A stretch of DNA of 40,438 nt from JAEUNJ01 sp052035955 (GTDB lineage: Bacteria; Pseudomonadota; Gammaproteobacteria; Burkholderiales; Rhodocyclaceae). The stretch spans positions 1-40,438 of the forward strand of contig JBPOHD010000056.1 in NCBI GenBank assembly GCA_052035955.1. Direction: 5' to 3'. Position 1 is the first letter of the stretch; every line of letters begins with the position of its first letter. Of the stretch, positions 8,747 to 17,338 are shown piece by piece. A program made the position numbers and the translations under genes. The notes beneath the pieces are model-generated. The model searched no databases. It worked only from the letters and a program-made list of their open reading frames with translations, and was not told the DNA's origin.

Positions 8747-9111
8747 GATGGTTCCTTCCCCGCGGGCGGCAACTGGGCGAGCAGGCGTTCGATTGCCGGT
8801 CGCAGGGGCGGCAATTCACGCTCGACGACCCGCCATACGACGACGAGGTCGATGCCGAGATATTGGTGCACCAGCACGTTGCGAAAGCCTGCCAGCGCCT
8901 TCCATGGGATTTCGGGTGCAACGCTGCGTGTGGCCTCCGCAATGCGCTGGCTGGATTCGGCAAGGGTCTGGAGGTTTCGCAGCACGGCGTCGCGAACCAT
9001 CGCGTCGTCGAAGAAGCGGCCCCGGTCCTGGCCGACATACCGGGCGATCCTGTCCATGCAGTCGAGCATGTGTTCGAGGTTCAGACGGTCGACATCGGCG
9101 GCAGATTTCAC
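8743..9111 (-). CDS. hepT: HEPN-domain toxin, HepT-like (DUF86)
   Basis: A 122-aa helical protein with R77-N-V-L-V-H82-Q-Y84, an exact RX4HXY motif. This is the RNase site of HepT-type HEPN toxins and includes the tyrosine that the partner MntA is known to AMPylate. Its start overlaps the MNT gene by ATGA and its stop overlaps the cmr3 start by ATGA, so it is translated as part of the cmr operon. Role inferred: an RNase kept inactive by the neighbouring nucleotidyltransferase, perhaps guarding the CRISPR operon or acting as an extra effector. DUF86/HepT is a confident family call; the link to CRISPR function is inference from position. Confidence 0.9.
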   Translation of the reverse strand: MKSAADVDRLNLEHMLDCMDRIARYVGQDRGRFFDDAMVRDAVLRNLQTLAESSQRIAEATRSVAPEIPWKALAGFRNVLVHQYLGIDLVVVWRVVERELPPLRPAIERLLAQLPPAGKEPS

Positions 9112-9392
9112 AGCGGGATGGCCTCCCGGAGGGCGCGCTCACGCACTTGCGGATGGAGTGCCGCTTCGGTGACGACATCGACCCGAACGCCGAGCAGTTC
9201 CTGCAAGTCCATCAGCAAGCCACCCAGGTCGAAACCGGTGGTGGCTTCGTCGATATCGACCAGGAAGTCGGCGTCGCTGTCCGGCCCGGCGTCGCCGCGA
9301 GCCATGGAACCGAAGACGCGTACCCGGGGCACGTGATGCCGGTGGGCGAGGGCGACGATGGCGGCCCGTTGCGATTCAATGAGCGGATGCAT
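9108..9392 (-). CDS. mntA: MNT-domain nucleotidyltransferase antitoxin, MntA-like
   Basis: A 94-aa minimal nucleotidyltransferase with G28-S29-X10-D40-A-D42, the full GSX10DXD motif of the pol-beta-like MntA antitoxins, which transfer AMP to the toxin tyrosine. The ATG at 9392 overlaps the end of cmr2 by 17 nt, and the stop overlaps the HEPN start by ATGA. The catalytic aspartates are present, so the antitoxin looks active. Longer in-frame upstream codons lie inside cmr2 and are not used. Confidence 0.9.
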   Translation of the reverse strand: MHPLIESQRAAIVALAHRHHVPRVRVFGSMARGDAGPDSDADFLVDIDEATTGFDLGGLLMDLQELLGVRVDVVTEAALHPQVRERALREAIPL

Positions 9393-12357
9393 GATGTTCT
9401 CCTGGTGACGGGTTCCCCCGCCCCTCCCGGCCGAGAAACTCGGCAACGGCGAGGAAGTCACGCACGAAGGCGGCGGCTTGCGCCCCGCGGACCTCGATGG
9501 CGAGGGCGGCCAGGCGGTGGCCGAGGGTTTCGGCGACGGCCTTGTCGGCTGCGCCGCCGGAAGTCTGGCGGCGGAACTGGTGACCCAGCATTGCGGCGAG
9601 TGCATCGGCATCGTCCGGGATATTCTCCAGCCAGCCTTGCGTGAGGTAGGCCGCCCGCCGGGAGAAGCTGTCCATGGCGAAACGGTCGCGCAGCCGCATC
9701 AACTGTCCCATGGGCGTCTCTTCGAGGTTGGCGGAAGAGATCTTCGTCCAATCGGCGCGGCCGGCGCCGTCGCGCGGAGTGAGCCAGGGGCAGGCCAGAT
9801 TGACGGCTCCCCCGGAACGCTTGAGCAACGACAATGCGAAGGCATCGCGTCCCGCGGTAACCTTGGCGCGCTGTTCGGCCGTGCGCAACTGGCGGATGAC
9901 GTGGCCGAGCGGGGCCTGGTGGTGGGCGATGACTGCACCCACGGAGGCGGTGGCGCCGCTGCCCATGACGCGATACAGCCGATTGTCGTATCGGATGTGG
10001 CCGCGGCCGATATCGATTTTGGCCGGCTGGCCGCCGAGCAGAAGATTCCAGGCCGCTGCGGCATGATCGCCAGTGGGGAAAACGCCGCTGTAGGCGAGGC
10101 GCAGCAGGGTCATGACCGGAAGCAGGTCGTCAACGGAAACCATGGCCAGCACGTCATCGCCGCCGGCGTAGATCAGCTTGCCCTTGCCCAAGTCCTCGAC
10201 GATCAGGCGGGCGAATTGCAGTGCGAAGCTGTTGAGGGCCGCGGAGATGGCCATGTGGCGGGCCGGCGACACAGGTCGCATTTCATCGGGATAGCGGGCC
10301 AGGGCGCCGCCGCCGGCGCGGATGTGCTGGGCAAGCCCGGCGCGGATCTGCGGATGCCAGGTGCGGCTGTAGGGGAGTTGGTAATCGGCCTCGCTACCGG
10401 CCAGCCAGGCGCCCATGCGGTCGCCGTCCATCAGGATGAGGCCGTAATAGGTCTCCGGCTTTTCCCCGAGTACGGCTTCGATGCTGCGCGAGAGGCCGGC
10501 CATGGTTGCACTCTCGTCCAGGTCTGCCTCGGCATTTTCGCGCTGCTGGTCGAGCAGGCCGGGAAGGCGTTTGACGATTTTCAGCGCAGCATCGCCGGCC
10601 TTCCGGGCCTGTAGCGCGAGCTTCCTTGGCAGGGCGACGGCGAGGGCGCGATCTTCGAGCTGGCCGCTCAGGCGCATCAGGTCGGCGGGTGCTCCCTGGG
10701 CGCCGCCATCCAGCCAGCGGCCGAGGGTGTTGGCCAGGGCCATGGTATGGGTGCTGACCACGTAGCGGCTCAGGTCGTCGCCGACGACACCACGGAATTC
10801 GGTCACGCACAGGTTCGGCCACAGGCGCTTGAGAGTACAGGGCGCGCACAGGTGTTCGCCCTTGCGCGCCAGGGGCGTGCCGGCGAGCCGGTCCCACAGG
10901 CTGCGCGAACCCTTGCGCTGGCCCGGCGGCAGGTCAAGCAGGTTCCGGTCGTCGGTGAGCCATTCCCGTTCGCCGCACAGCGAGCAACGGTGGCCCAACT
11001 GGGGCAGCTGCGGAAATGGGCGCGCGGCTTTCGCCGCGGCCTGCACCCGATCGAGCAACTCGTAGACGGCCGGATAGAGCACGCCGGGATTGGGCGTGAA
11101 GAAGGTGGCGCCGTCTAGGGTCGTCTCCTTCGCGAGCAGCTTCCAGGCATTCGAGGAGAGAAATCCGCCGCCTTCTTTCCCGGCGGGCGCGAACTGTGCG
11201 AGCGCGGCGGCGAGCGCCGTCGTGTCGGGCGTTTCCCGTTCCGCTTGCGTGACCAGCGGCGCCCAGGGCACAGCTGCCCAATGAACTTCTGGAAAGCCGG
11301 CCAGTTGGGCGGCGACCTGCGCTTCCGCAACCGGCGCGCCTTCGCGGTCGGCCTTTTCGCATAGCAACGCGAGCGCTTCCCCGGCCTTGTCCATGACATA
11401 GGCGCGCACTGCGTTGGTGATGGCGGCCGCCAGATCGGCGGCGCGCCCGGCCGGCACGAGGGCAACGAACTTGTTGGGCAGGGCGGCGGCGAACAGGGGG
11501 TTGGCGTCGGTGCCGGCCTTCGTCCATTCGGCGTCTGCGAACCACTCCGGCGGCAGGCCGGCGGCGTCGCGCAGCCAGAGGTCTACCTGGGGCACACCGC
11601 GCAATTGCGGGAACAGAACGGCATCCGGACCGATCTGTTCGCAGACCACGCGCATCGCTTCCCAAGCCAGCCGGGAGAGGAAGTGGGAGCCGGCCCAGAG
11701 GTCGGAAGTGGTGCGGGCCTGGGCGATGAAGTCCTGCACTGGCCCGAGACTGACGGCGAGCAGGGCGGGATTGCCACCGGCGTCGTCGTGAAAGGCGGTG
11801 GCGAACGCGGCGGCAAGATCCAGATGCGCCCAGATGGTGTGGTCCGGTACCCGCGTGTCGGCTGGCAGGAGACCCCAAAGGGCGCCGACGCCCGGGGCTG
11901 GGGTCTCGGGGCCGAACCGCCAGAAGGCGAGTGCGGTCTTCCGCGCGTCGATGCCCGTGGCGTCGCGGACGATGCGCCCGCTGAAGTGATCTGTGCTGAC
12001 GGCCTTGATGTGCTGGGCGTCCAGGTCGGAAAGCTTGCCGAGGTCGAAGGCTTCGCCCGACAGGGGATGGATCAGCATCGGGTTTTCGGTGAAGCGCACC
12101 TGCGTCCATGCGGCGTAGCGGCCGTCGGCCGGATTCCGCGGCCATTGCGGCCGGTCGGCGGCAGCGGCCCAACGGTCGGCGCGCCCGACGATGTCGCGCA
12201 GGGGGCCCGGGATGCCGGCACCGCCGAAGATTTCCCGCTGCAGGGCCGCCACCGTGCCGCCTTCGTGGCCGGCGGGGTCGCGCAGCAGGACCAGGGCTTT
12301 TTCCGCCGGATCGTGGGTCCAGGCGGCGAGTTTGGCGTGCCAGAGAGTGTGGGTCAT
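9376..12357 (-). CDS. cmr2: Type III-B large subunit Cas10/Cmr2, HD and GGDD motifs present
   Basis: A 993-aa protein and the signalling core of the complex. The N-terminus has KLAAWTHDPAEKAL, the HD-domain motif of Cmr2. A zinc-binding treble clef follows with C458-S-L-C461 and a second CAPC pair about 40 residues later. The palm domain carries G732-G-D-D735 in KLIYAGGDDVLAMV, the site that makes cyclic oligoadenylate when target RNA is bound. Both motifs look intact, so cOA synthesis and possibly HD DNase activity are expected. It begins 14 nt after cmr1. The 3' end overlaps mntA, which ties the two genes together in translation. Confidence 0.96.
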   Translation of the reverse strand: MTHTLWHAKLAAWTHDPAEKALVLLRDPAGHEGGTVAALQREIFGGAGIPGPLRDIVGRADRWAAAADRPQWPRNPADGRYAAWTQVRFTENPMLIHPLSGEAFDLGKLSDLDAQHIKAVSTDHFSGRIVRDATGIDARKTALAFWRFGPETPAPGVGALWGLLPADTRVPDHTIWAHLDLAAAFATAFHDDAGGNPALLAVSLGPVQDFIAQARTTSDLWAGSHFLSRLAWEAMRVVCEQIGPDAVLFPQLRGVPQVDLWLRDAAGLPPEWFADAEWTKAGTDANPLFAAALPNKFVALVPAGRAADLAAAITNAVRAYVMDKAGEALALLCEKADREGAPVAEAQVAAQLAGFPEVHWAAVPWAPLVTQAERETPDTTALAAALAQFAPAGKEGGGFLSSNAWKLLAKETTLDGATFFTPNPGVLYPAVYELLDRVQAAAKAARPFPQLPQLGHRCSLCGEREWLTDDRNLLDLPPGQRKGSRSLWDRLAGTPLARKGEHLCAPCTLKRLWPNLCVTEFRGVVGDDLSRYVVSTHTMALANTLGRWLDGGAQGAPADLMRLSGQLEDRALAVALPRKLALQARKAGDAALKIVKRLPGLLDQQRENAEADLDESATMAGLSRSIEAVLGEKPETYYGLILMDGDRMGAWLAGSEADYQLPYSRTWHPQIRAGLAQHIRAGGGALARYPDEMRPVSPARHMAISAALNSFALQFARLIVEDLGKGKLIYAGGDDVLAMVSVDDLLPVMTLLRLAYSGVFPTGDHAAAAWNLLLGGQPAKIDIGRGHIRYDNRLYRVMGSGATASVGAVIAHHQAPLGHVIRQLRTAEQRAKVTAGRDAFALSLLKRSGGAVNLACPWLTPRDGAGRADWTKISSANLEETPMGQLMRLRDRFAMDSFSRRAAYLTQGWLENIPDDADALAAMLGHQFRRQTSGGAADKAVAETLGHRLAALAIEVRGAQAAAFVRDFLAVAEFLGREGRGNPSPGEHHASAH

Positions 12358-12371
12358 GTTGAGCGTGTTTT

Positions 12372-13442
12372 TCAGAGGCGGATGAAGGCCGATTCAGGCT
12401 GGTCGAGACTCGCGTGGACCTGTTGCCATACCCGCGTTTGCGCGTCGGTGTTGACGCGACCCGCGAGAGCCCCGGCCAGGGCGCAGGGCAGGTGGACGAT
12501 CCGGGCCTGGAAAGCATCCCCCGTCTTCACCACCTTGAAGCGGAGCTGGTTGGCGAGGCGGGCATCCCTCGACACGCCGCCAATCGCATGATTGGTGACC
12601 GGATAGGAGATAACGTGCCTTTCGCTGAACGACCCGCCCTTGGCATGGCCGGCGAAACTGAATCGACAACGGAATGCGATCTTGGCCTTGGCCAGTTCGA
12701 CCATGGCGGCTCGCCAGTCGGGATAGTTTTTTTTCGATGTCCAGATGAGCAGCTGTCCGTCCGCACTTTTCCCGAGCGCATGCGGCCAGTCGTGGGTGAG
12801 GCAGTCGGCCAGCGGCAGCGCAAGCCGCCGCAGCAGGATATGGTCCGGCGCCAGGGGTTCAAGCCCAGATCCGTCAAGGCCGAAGGAGCCCCATCCGTTG
12901 CGGGAACGCCCGCCAAGCGTGCCGAACCAGTGCATCAGTTGGATGGCGTCGGCGATCCGCGGCTCGTCCGCAGGCCAGGCCAGACGCAGAGCTGCGGCCT
13001 CATCGGCCTGTATGGCCGCGCGGGCTTTTGCGAGAACGGTGACGCCACCCTGGAAACCGAGGGGTCCATAACCGAGATAAAGCTCTGCGCCAACCCTCCG
13101 GGGTTTGTCGGTATTGCGGTCCCTGACCTCGGGATGTTCGACGGCTTCCTGTCCTCGGCCGGGCCAATCTGCCTTCTTCAGTTTTCCCTCGTCCCAGCGC
13201 TCCAGCCGTATCCGAACCCGGCTCTGGTGGCTGCCACCTCCGTCGTCGTTTGCGGCACCGAAAAGGCGGCCTTCCTCCCTGCGCAGCGCATCGACCTCAA
13301 ATTTCAGGTCGCGCGCCGCGGCCACCCGCCACCATTGGCGCAGCAGCGCCTTGATCGGTGGCGTGCGCCATTGGCCTGTCTGATCCGCATTGCCGAGAAA
13401 GGCCGGGGTGGCGAATCTCAGTGTGTAGGTATTTGTCTTCAT
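12372..13442 (-). CDS. cmr1: Type III-B RAMP protein Cmr1
   Basis: A 356-aa Cas7-like subunit that caps the Cmr complex with Cmr6. It opens TYTLRFATPAFLGNADQTG, followed by RTPPIKALLRQWWR, both typical of Cmr1, and has the glycine-rich GTLGGRSRNGWGSF. The ATG at 13442 is preferred to an in-frame ATG at 13469 because AAGGAG lies 11 nt upstream and the family begins here. A 44-nt gap separates it from the DUF2130 gene, and 14 nt from cmr2. Confidence 0.93.
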   Translation of the reverse strand: MKTNTYTLRFATPAFLGNADQTGQWRTPPIKALLRQWWRVAAARDLKFEVDALRREEGRLFGAANDDGGGSHQSRVRIRLERWDEGKLKKADWPGRGQEAVEHPEVRDRNTDKPRRVGAELYLGYGPLGFQGGVTVLAKARAAIQADEAAALRLAWPADEPRIADAIQLMHWFGTLGGRSRNGWGSFGLDGSGLEPLAPDHILLRRLALPLADCLTHDWPHALGKSADGQLLIWTSKKNYPDWRAAMVELAKAKIAFRCRFSFAGHAKGGSFSERHVISYPVTNHAIGGVSRDARLANQLRFKVVKTGDAFQARIVHLPCALAGALAGRVNTDAQTRVWQQVHASLDQPESAFIRL

Positions 13443-13486
13443 TGCGTTCCGGGCTCCTTGCGCGCTCATTCTATCTGCATCGCAGT

Positions 13487-14857
13487 CTACTCGCCCAGAA
13501 GGCCGGCCGCGCCTTCCAGCGTCAGCGCCGGTATCTCCGGCAGGCTGCCGCCGAGGATGCCGCTCATCTCGCCGTACATGCCGACGGTATTGACGACGAC
13601 GCGCTCGATCTGCTTCTCGCGCTCCTTCCAGAGCTTCTCCATGGCCCGGCGCTCGCGCTGCAACTGGTCCTGCAGGACGGTGAAGGCTTCGACGATGCCC
13701 TGCACCTTCTGGCGGAACTGGTCGCCCGCCAGGTAGCGGTACAGCACGTCCATCTTCTCCTGGCGGCCGTCGTTGGCGGCGTGGGCGAAAGCGACCTGGA
13801 TCAGTTGCTCGCGCAGGGCCACGGCCAGGGCGGGCCAGGCCCGCGGGCTGGCGACCCAGACGCCGTCGACGCAGGCGAATTCGTGGATGTCTTCGGGCAG
13901 GGCCACTGAAACCAGCACGGCCAGGTTGCCGCGCGCTTCGCGCTGGTCGTCCTTCAGCTTGGCGATCCAGGCCGGGCTCCAGTGGCGGGTGTTCTTGGTC
14001 TCCCAGACGATGCGGCCGCAGGACTTGCCGCTGCCGTTGCGCACTTCCTGCACCAGGTCGGCGCCGCTGCGGCCCTTGGCCACCGGCTGGATTTCGTCGA
14101 AGGGAAACTGCCGCTCCAGGCCGGCCTGGATGTCCAGTTCCAGGACTTCGCCCTGGCGCTCCTGGGAGCCCTGCTCGCTCTTGCGCTTGGCGTCGTCCAG
14201 CGCACGCCGCAGGTCGTCGATCTGCTTTTCCTTTTCCTTCAGCTTGAGGTTCTGTTCCTCGCCGATGCTGCGGCGGATGGCTTCTTCCAGTGCCCGCTTC
14301 TCGACGTCCAGCTTGCGCGCCACTTCCAGGTCCAGGTCGCGGGCGCGCTGTTCGAGGACGGCCTTCTCGCGGCGCAGGGCGAGTTCGGATTCCTGGGCCT
14401 GGCGGGCGCGTTCTTCCTGTTCGGTCAGTTGCACCTGGAGTTCCGCGAGGGCGGCGGCGCTTTCGCCGCGCGCCTTGACTGCGGCGGCCTCGGCGGCGGC
14501 CTTGGCCTGTTCATCGCCTTCCCGCCGCAGCCGGGTTTCCAGTTCGGCGCGGATCTTCTCGCCCTGGCTGCGCGTTTCCTCTTCGAGTTCCCGGGTGCGT
14601 TTGCGCAAGGCGAGTTCGGCTTCCCGGGCGGCGGCGGTCTTGCGCTCGCCTTCGGTGAGTTGTTCCTTGAGGTCGGCCAGTTCCAGGTCCAGGGCGTTGC
14701 GCGTGGCGGCGCGGGCCTGTTCTACGGCGGCGGCCAGCCGGGCGTCGTGATCGTCCTTGAGGCGCGTTTCGATCTCGCGCTGCAACTGGGCGTTGAGGGC
14801 TGCAGAGACGGCGAAGCGATGGCCGCACTCGGGACAGGTGATCAGGGTGTCGGTCAT
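13487..14857 (-). CDS. DUF2130 coiled-coil protein with PD-(D/E)XK-like core
   Basis: A 456-aa protein. It starts with a two-cysteine motif (TCPECGHRF), followed by about 200 residues of heptad-rich, Glu/Lys/Arg/Ala coiled coil. A compact domain then carries D267 (SGADLVQEV) and E286-T-K288 (IVWETKNT). The D-x18-E-x-K pattern fits the restriction-endonuclease fold to which DUF2130 has been assigned. A second helical stretch ends the protein. DUF2130 proteins occur widely outside CRISPR loci and have no settled function. Here the gene sits inside the operon, 13 nt after the NE0113-type gene and just before cmr1, so a nuclease role in this immune system is plausible but unproven. RmuC-like is an alternative description. 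Confidence 0.82.
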   Translation of the reverse strand: MTDTLITCPECGHRFAVSAALNAQLQREIETRLKDDHDARLAAAVEQARAATRNALDLELADLKEQLTEGERKTAAAREAELALRKRTRELEEETRSQGEKIRAELETRLRREGDEQAKAAAEAAAVKARGESAAALAELQVQLTEQEERARQAQESELALRREKAVLEQRARDLDLEVARKLDVEKRALEEAIRRSIGEEQNLKLKEKEKQIDDLRRALDDAKRKSEQGSQERQGEVLELDIQAGLERQFPFDEIQPVAKGRSGADLVQEVRNGSGKSCGRIVWETKNTRHWSPAWIAKLKDDQREARGNLAVLVSVALPEDIHEFACVDGVWVASPRAWPALAVALREQLIQVAFAHAANDGRQEKMDVLYRYLAGDQFRQKVQGIVEAFTVLQDQLQRERRAMEKLWKEREKQIERVVVNTVGMYGEMSGILGGSLPEIPALTLEGAAGLLGE

Positions 14858-14870
14858 GGCAGGTCGGCCG

Positions 14871-15986
14871 TTAACGGGGGGATTGCGGAAGGAAGGCGAT
14901 GGCGTCGCGGGGCAGCGAGAGGCCGAAGCGGGTGCTGGGCCTTTTGCCATACTCGGCGAGCAGATAGGGGCGGGCCGCGGGCTTGCCGAGGACGCCTACG
15001 ATGGCCCGCTTGGCCTCGGCCTTCTGTTCCTGGAAATGTTCTTTCGCACTCGCGTCGAGACGGCGCGCGGTCTTGTCCACGTGCTCCGACAAGGGGCCCA
15101 GCACGCGCCGATAGGCGAGCAGGTATTCGTCCCGATACTCGTCGTCCCGCCAGGTGAGGGGTTCCGCGCGCCGCAGGGCCCGCTCGGCGAACATGGCGTA
15201 GAAGGCGAAGACGGCAGGCGTCATCGCGACCTCGACGCCGCCGGCCCGGACGCAGTGCCGCGCTGGGTCGAGCGTCAGGTGCGGCGCCTCGATGGCCCGC
15301 TGGGCGGCGGCGACGGTGTCGGAAAAGCTCATCCGCCCTTCGAGCAGCGGCAGCGACAGGCCTTCGCGCAGGCGGACGAAGGGGATTTCGGCCAGCGTCA
15401 CGCGCGCTTCCCGCGTGTCCAGCGGCCGGCGTTCCGGCGCCGGGGTATAGATGACGTGGCTGGCCGGTGTCGGATAGAAGAATTCCGGGTGCGACTCGAA
15501 CTGGGGCGAGACCAGCACGTGGGACAGCCGATCCTGGGCCCTGCCGTAGAGGGACAGGGCATAGCCCAGGTAGAAGCCCATGGTCTTCCGGCCGCCGGCC
15601 AGGGAGACGTGCAACTGGGTTCGCGGATCGGCGCTGAGTTCGCGTACGGCGGCGGTGATGGTGTCGGCGACCCGTTCGTTGTCCGCGGGGCTGCGGATGT
15701 CGTCCAGGGGCCGGCCGTCGGCGTCGGGGACGACGATGAGGTTCGCCGCGTCGAAGGCGATGGGCGGTAGGCCGTAATCGGCGCGCAGGCGGTGGAACCA
15801 GCCGGGCGCCTCGGAGAGCAGCGTGAGGCGGGCGCGCTCGGCACCTTCCCGGGTGGTGAGAATGCGGATTTCGGTGGGAATCCAGGGGTCGTCCGCGGCT
15901 ACGGCCAGGGCATAGAGCGTCTCGGTGACGATCTGCGGCGACAGGCCGGTGACGGCGAGAAGGATGCGGCGGTCGAAGGTGTCCAT
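14871..15986 (-). CDS. CARF-domain protein, NE0113 family (SSO2081-like)
   Basis: A 371-aa protein. The first ~190 residues form a CARF-type Rossmann fold: RRILLAVTGLSPQIVTETLYAL at the N-terminus and G131-G-R-K-T-M136 in SLAGGRKTMGFYLGYAL. This matches the NE0113 CRISPR-associated family, related to SSO2081-type ring nucleases that bind and degrade cyclic tetra-adenylate (family knowledge). The C-terminal ~180 residues are helical with no HEPN RX4-6H motif that I can see. It may therefore be an off-switch (ring nuclease) or a sensor acting with the adjacent DUF2130 protein. It lies 30 nt after cas6. Confidence 0.85.
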   Translation of the reverse strand: MDTFDRRILLAVTGLSPQIVTETLYALAVAADDPWIPTEIRILTTREGAERARLTLLSEAPGWFHRLRADYGLPPIAFDAANLIVVPDADGRPLDDIRSPADNERVADTITAAVRELSADPRTQLHVSLAGGRKTMGFYLGYALSLYGRAQDRLSHVLVSPQFESHPEFFYPTPASHVIYTPAPERRPLDTREARVTLAEIPFVRLREGLSLPLLEGRMSFSDTVAAAQRAIEAPHLTLDPARHCVRAGGVEVAMTPAVFAFYAMFAERALRRAEPLTWRDDEYRDEYLLAYRRVLGPLSEHVDKTARRLDASAKEHFQEQKAEAKRAIVGVLGKPAARPYLLAEYGKRPSTRFGLSLPRDAIAFLPQSPR

Positions 15987-16016
15987 GGCGATCAGTGTGC
16001 CGGCACGCGGCAGGTT

Positions 16017-16991
16017 TCAGTTCTCCGGCAAGCTTGTCGCGGCGATGTTGTAGCGACCCAGGCCCATGCTGGTGCCGTGGCCGGCGTGGATGAACTGGCC
16101 GAGCCAAAGGTGCGGCCAGAGCTCCGGCGCGTCGCCGATGGCGACACTGACCTGGCCGACCAGGCCGCCCATCTGCATGTCGGTGTTCTGGCGGCTGGAA
16201 TGGCGCGTCCAGTCCTGCCAGGCCAGCCGGGTATCGGCGGTCCGCACGCCTTGGGCCCGGGCCTTGAGGGCGGCGAAATCCGAATCCAGCCCCGACGGGC
16301 CGTGGAACAGGCAGAGCATGGAATGGCGGCGCAACTGGTTCATCGCCAGGTCGGCGAAGCGGAAGGCGTCGGGGGTGACGAGGCGCCCCTCGCGCTTCAG
16401 GCGCAAGGGGGTGGCGATATCCAGGGTGACCACGGCCGGAACCGGCGGGCAGGGTGGTACGGCTGCGGGCAGGGGGGCAGGGGGTTGGTCGGGTTTGAAG
16501 ATCGCGCGCCAGTCGCCTCCGCCGGGGACCGCCTCCTGCTCCACCGCTTCGAGGACCAGGGGCGCTCGGCTCCGGGTGAGGCCGCTTCGCCCGGCTTCGC
16601 CCAGGGCGTGGAGAACATAAGGCAGTTGTCCGGCGGCCCGGCCGACAAGGGTAAGGCCGAGGCCGAGGCTGTCACCCGCCGCGATGTCCTGCGCGGCCTC
16701 CGCGGGGGCCAGGACGAATGGGTGCGGCGCGGCGTTGTACTTGCGCATCGCCGTCGCGCCTGGAGGGGGCGGGCTCTCGAAGATGGTGGCATAGGCGCAG
16801 GCGCTCCGCAGCGTGCAGCCGGCGCATCGGGGCATGCGCGTGACGCAGACGGCGCGCTTCAGGGCGTGGCCGAAGGCGCCGCGCCAGGTCGACCCGGCAT
16901 ATTCGGGCAGGTGCAGCGGGGCGGCGGCAACGAAGGCGGCGCGGAAGCGCGCCAGGGGCAGTGGCACGGGTGCGGGAATCATGGGGTCCAT
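16017..16991 (-). CDS. cas6: crRNA-processing endoribonuclease Cas6
   Basis: A 324-aa RAMP-fold protein that cuts the pre-crRNA in the repeats. The N-terminal half holds a cysteine cluster (CVTRMPRCAGCTLRSAC), common in this proteobacterial Cas6 group. The C-terminus carries the glycine-rich loop in HAGHGTSMGLGRYNI. It overlaps the second cas2 by 13 nt. A start at the ATG at 16982 (ATGA overlap) would shorten it by three residues and is equally likely. The call rests on the C-terminal Cas6 signature and on position between the adaptation and effector genes. Confidence 0.85.
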   Translation of the reverse strand: MDPMIPAPVPLPLARFRAAFVAAAPLHLPEYAGSTWRGAFGHALKRAVCVTRMPRCAGCTLRSACAYATIFESPPPPGATAMRKYNAAPHPFVLAPAEAAQDIAAGDSLGLGLTLVGRAAGQLPYVLHALGEAGRSGLTRSRAPLVLEAVEQEAVPGGGDWRAIFKPDQPPAPLPAAVPPCPPVPAVVTLDIATPLRLKREGRLVTPDAFRFADLAMNQLRRHSMLCLFHGPSGLDSDFAALKARAQGVRTADTRLAWQDWTRHSSRQNTDMQMGGLVGQVSVAIGDAPELWPHLWLGQFIHAGHGTSMGLGRYNIAATSLPEN

Positions 16992-17338
16992 TGTATGCCG
17001 GCCATGACGTTCGTGTTGTCACGGGCGAGGGGAGGCGTCGTGCCGATGGGGGCCAGTTCGATCAGGCCGGGGTCGGCGAGCGGCGCGCCGACGGAATCCA
17101 CGTGGAGCAACGCCGGCAGGTGGTAGAGACGGACGTCGTCCTCGCTTTGCCTGATCCGGGCTTCCAGTCCGGCCACCAGGCGCTTCAATTCGCTGTCGCC
17201 GAGCAGGCCGAGATACAGGGAGTACTGGACCGGCATGGCAAATTCGCGTACCCAGCGGCCTACGCGGCCAAGCCGCCGGGGGTTGGAAATGTCGTAGGCG
17301 ACCAGCCAGGCATCGTTGCCGACGCGGATCAGTGCCAT
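16979..17338 (-). CDS. cas2: Second Cas2 (Cas2b)
   Basis: A 119-aa protein with WLVAYDISNPRRLGRVGRWVREF, the Cas2 beta1-alpha1 signature including the conserved aspartate, and VQYSLYLG, which matches the usual QxSvfe strand. It is longer than the other Cas2 in this operon (94 aa), with a C-terminal tail of about 25 residues. It overlaps the Cas1-like paralog by 10 nt. Cas2 forms the central dimer of the integrase. Having two different Cas2 proteins in one operon is unusual and mirrors the two Cas1 genes. Confidence 0.93.
   Translation of the reverse strand: MALIRVGNDAWLVAYDISNPRRLGRVGRWVREFAMPVQYSLYLGLLGDSELKRLVAGLEARIRQSEDDVRLYHLPALLHVDSVGAPLADPGLIELAPIGTTPPLARDNTNVMAGIQWTP

Noticed and set aside
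9376..12357. Possible loss of Cas10 cyclase function
   Set aside because: The GGDD motif at residues 732-735 and the HD motif are intact.
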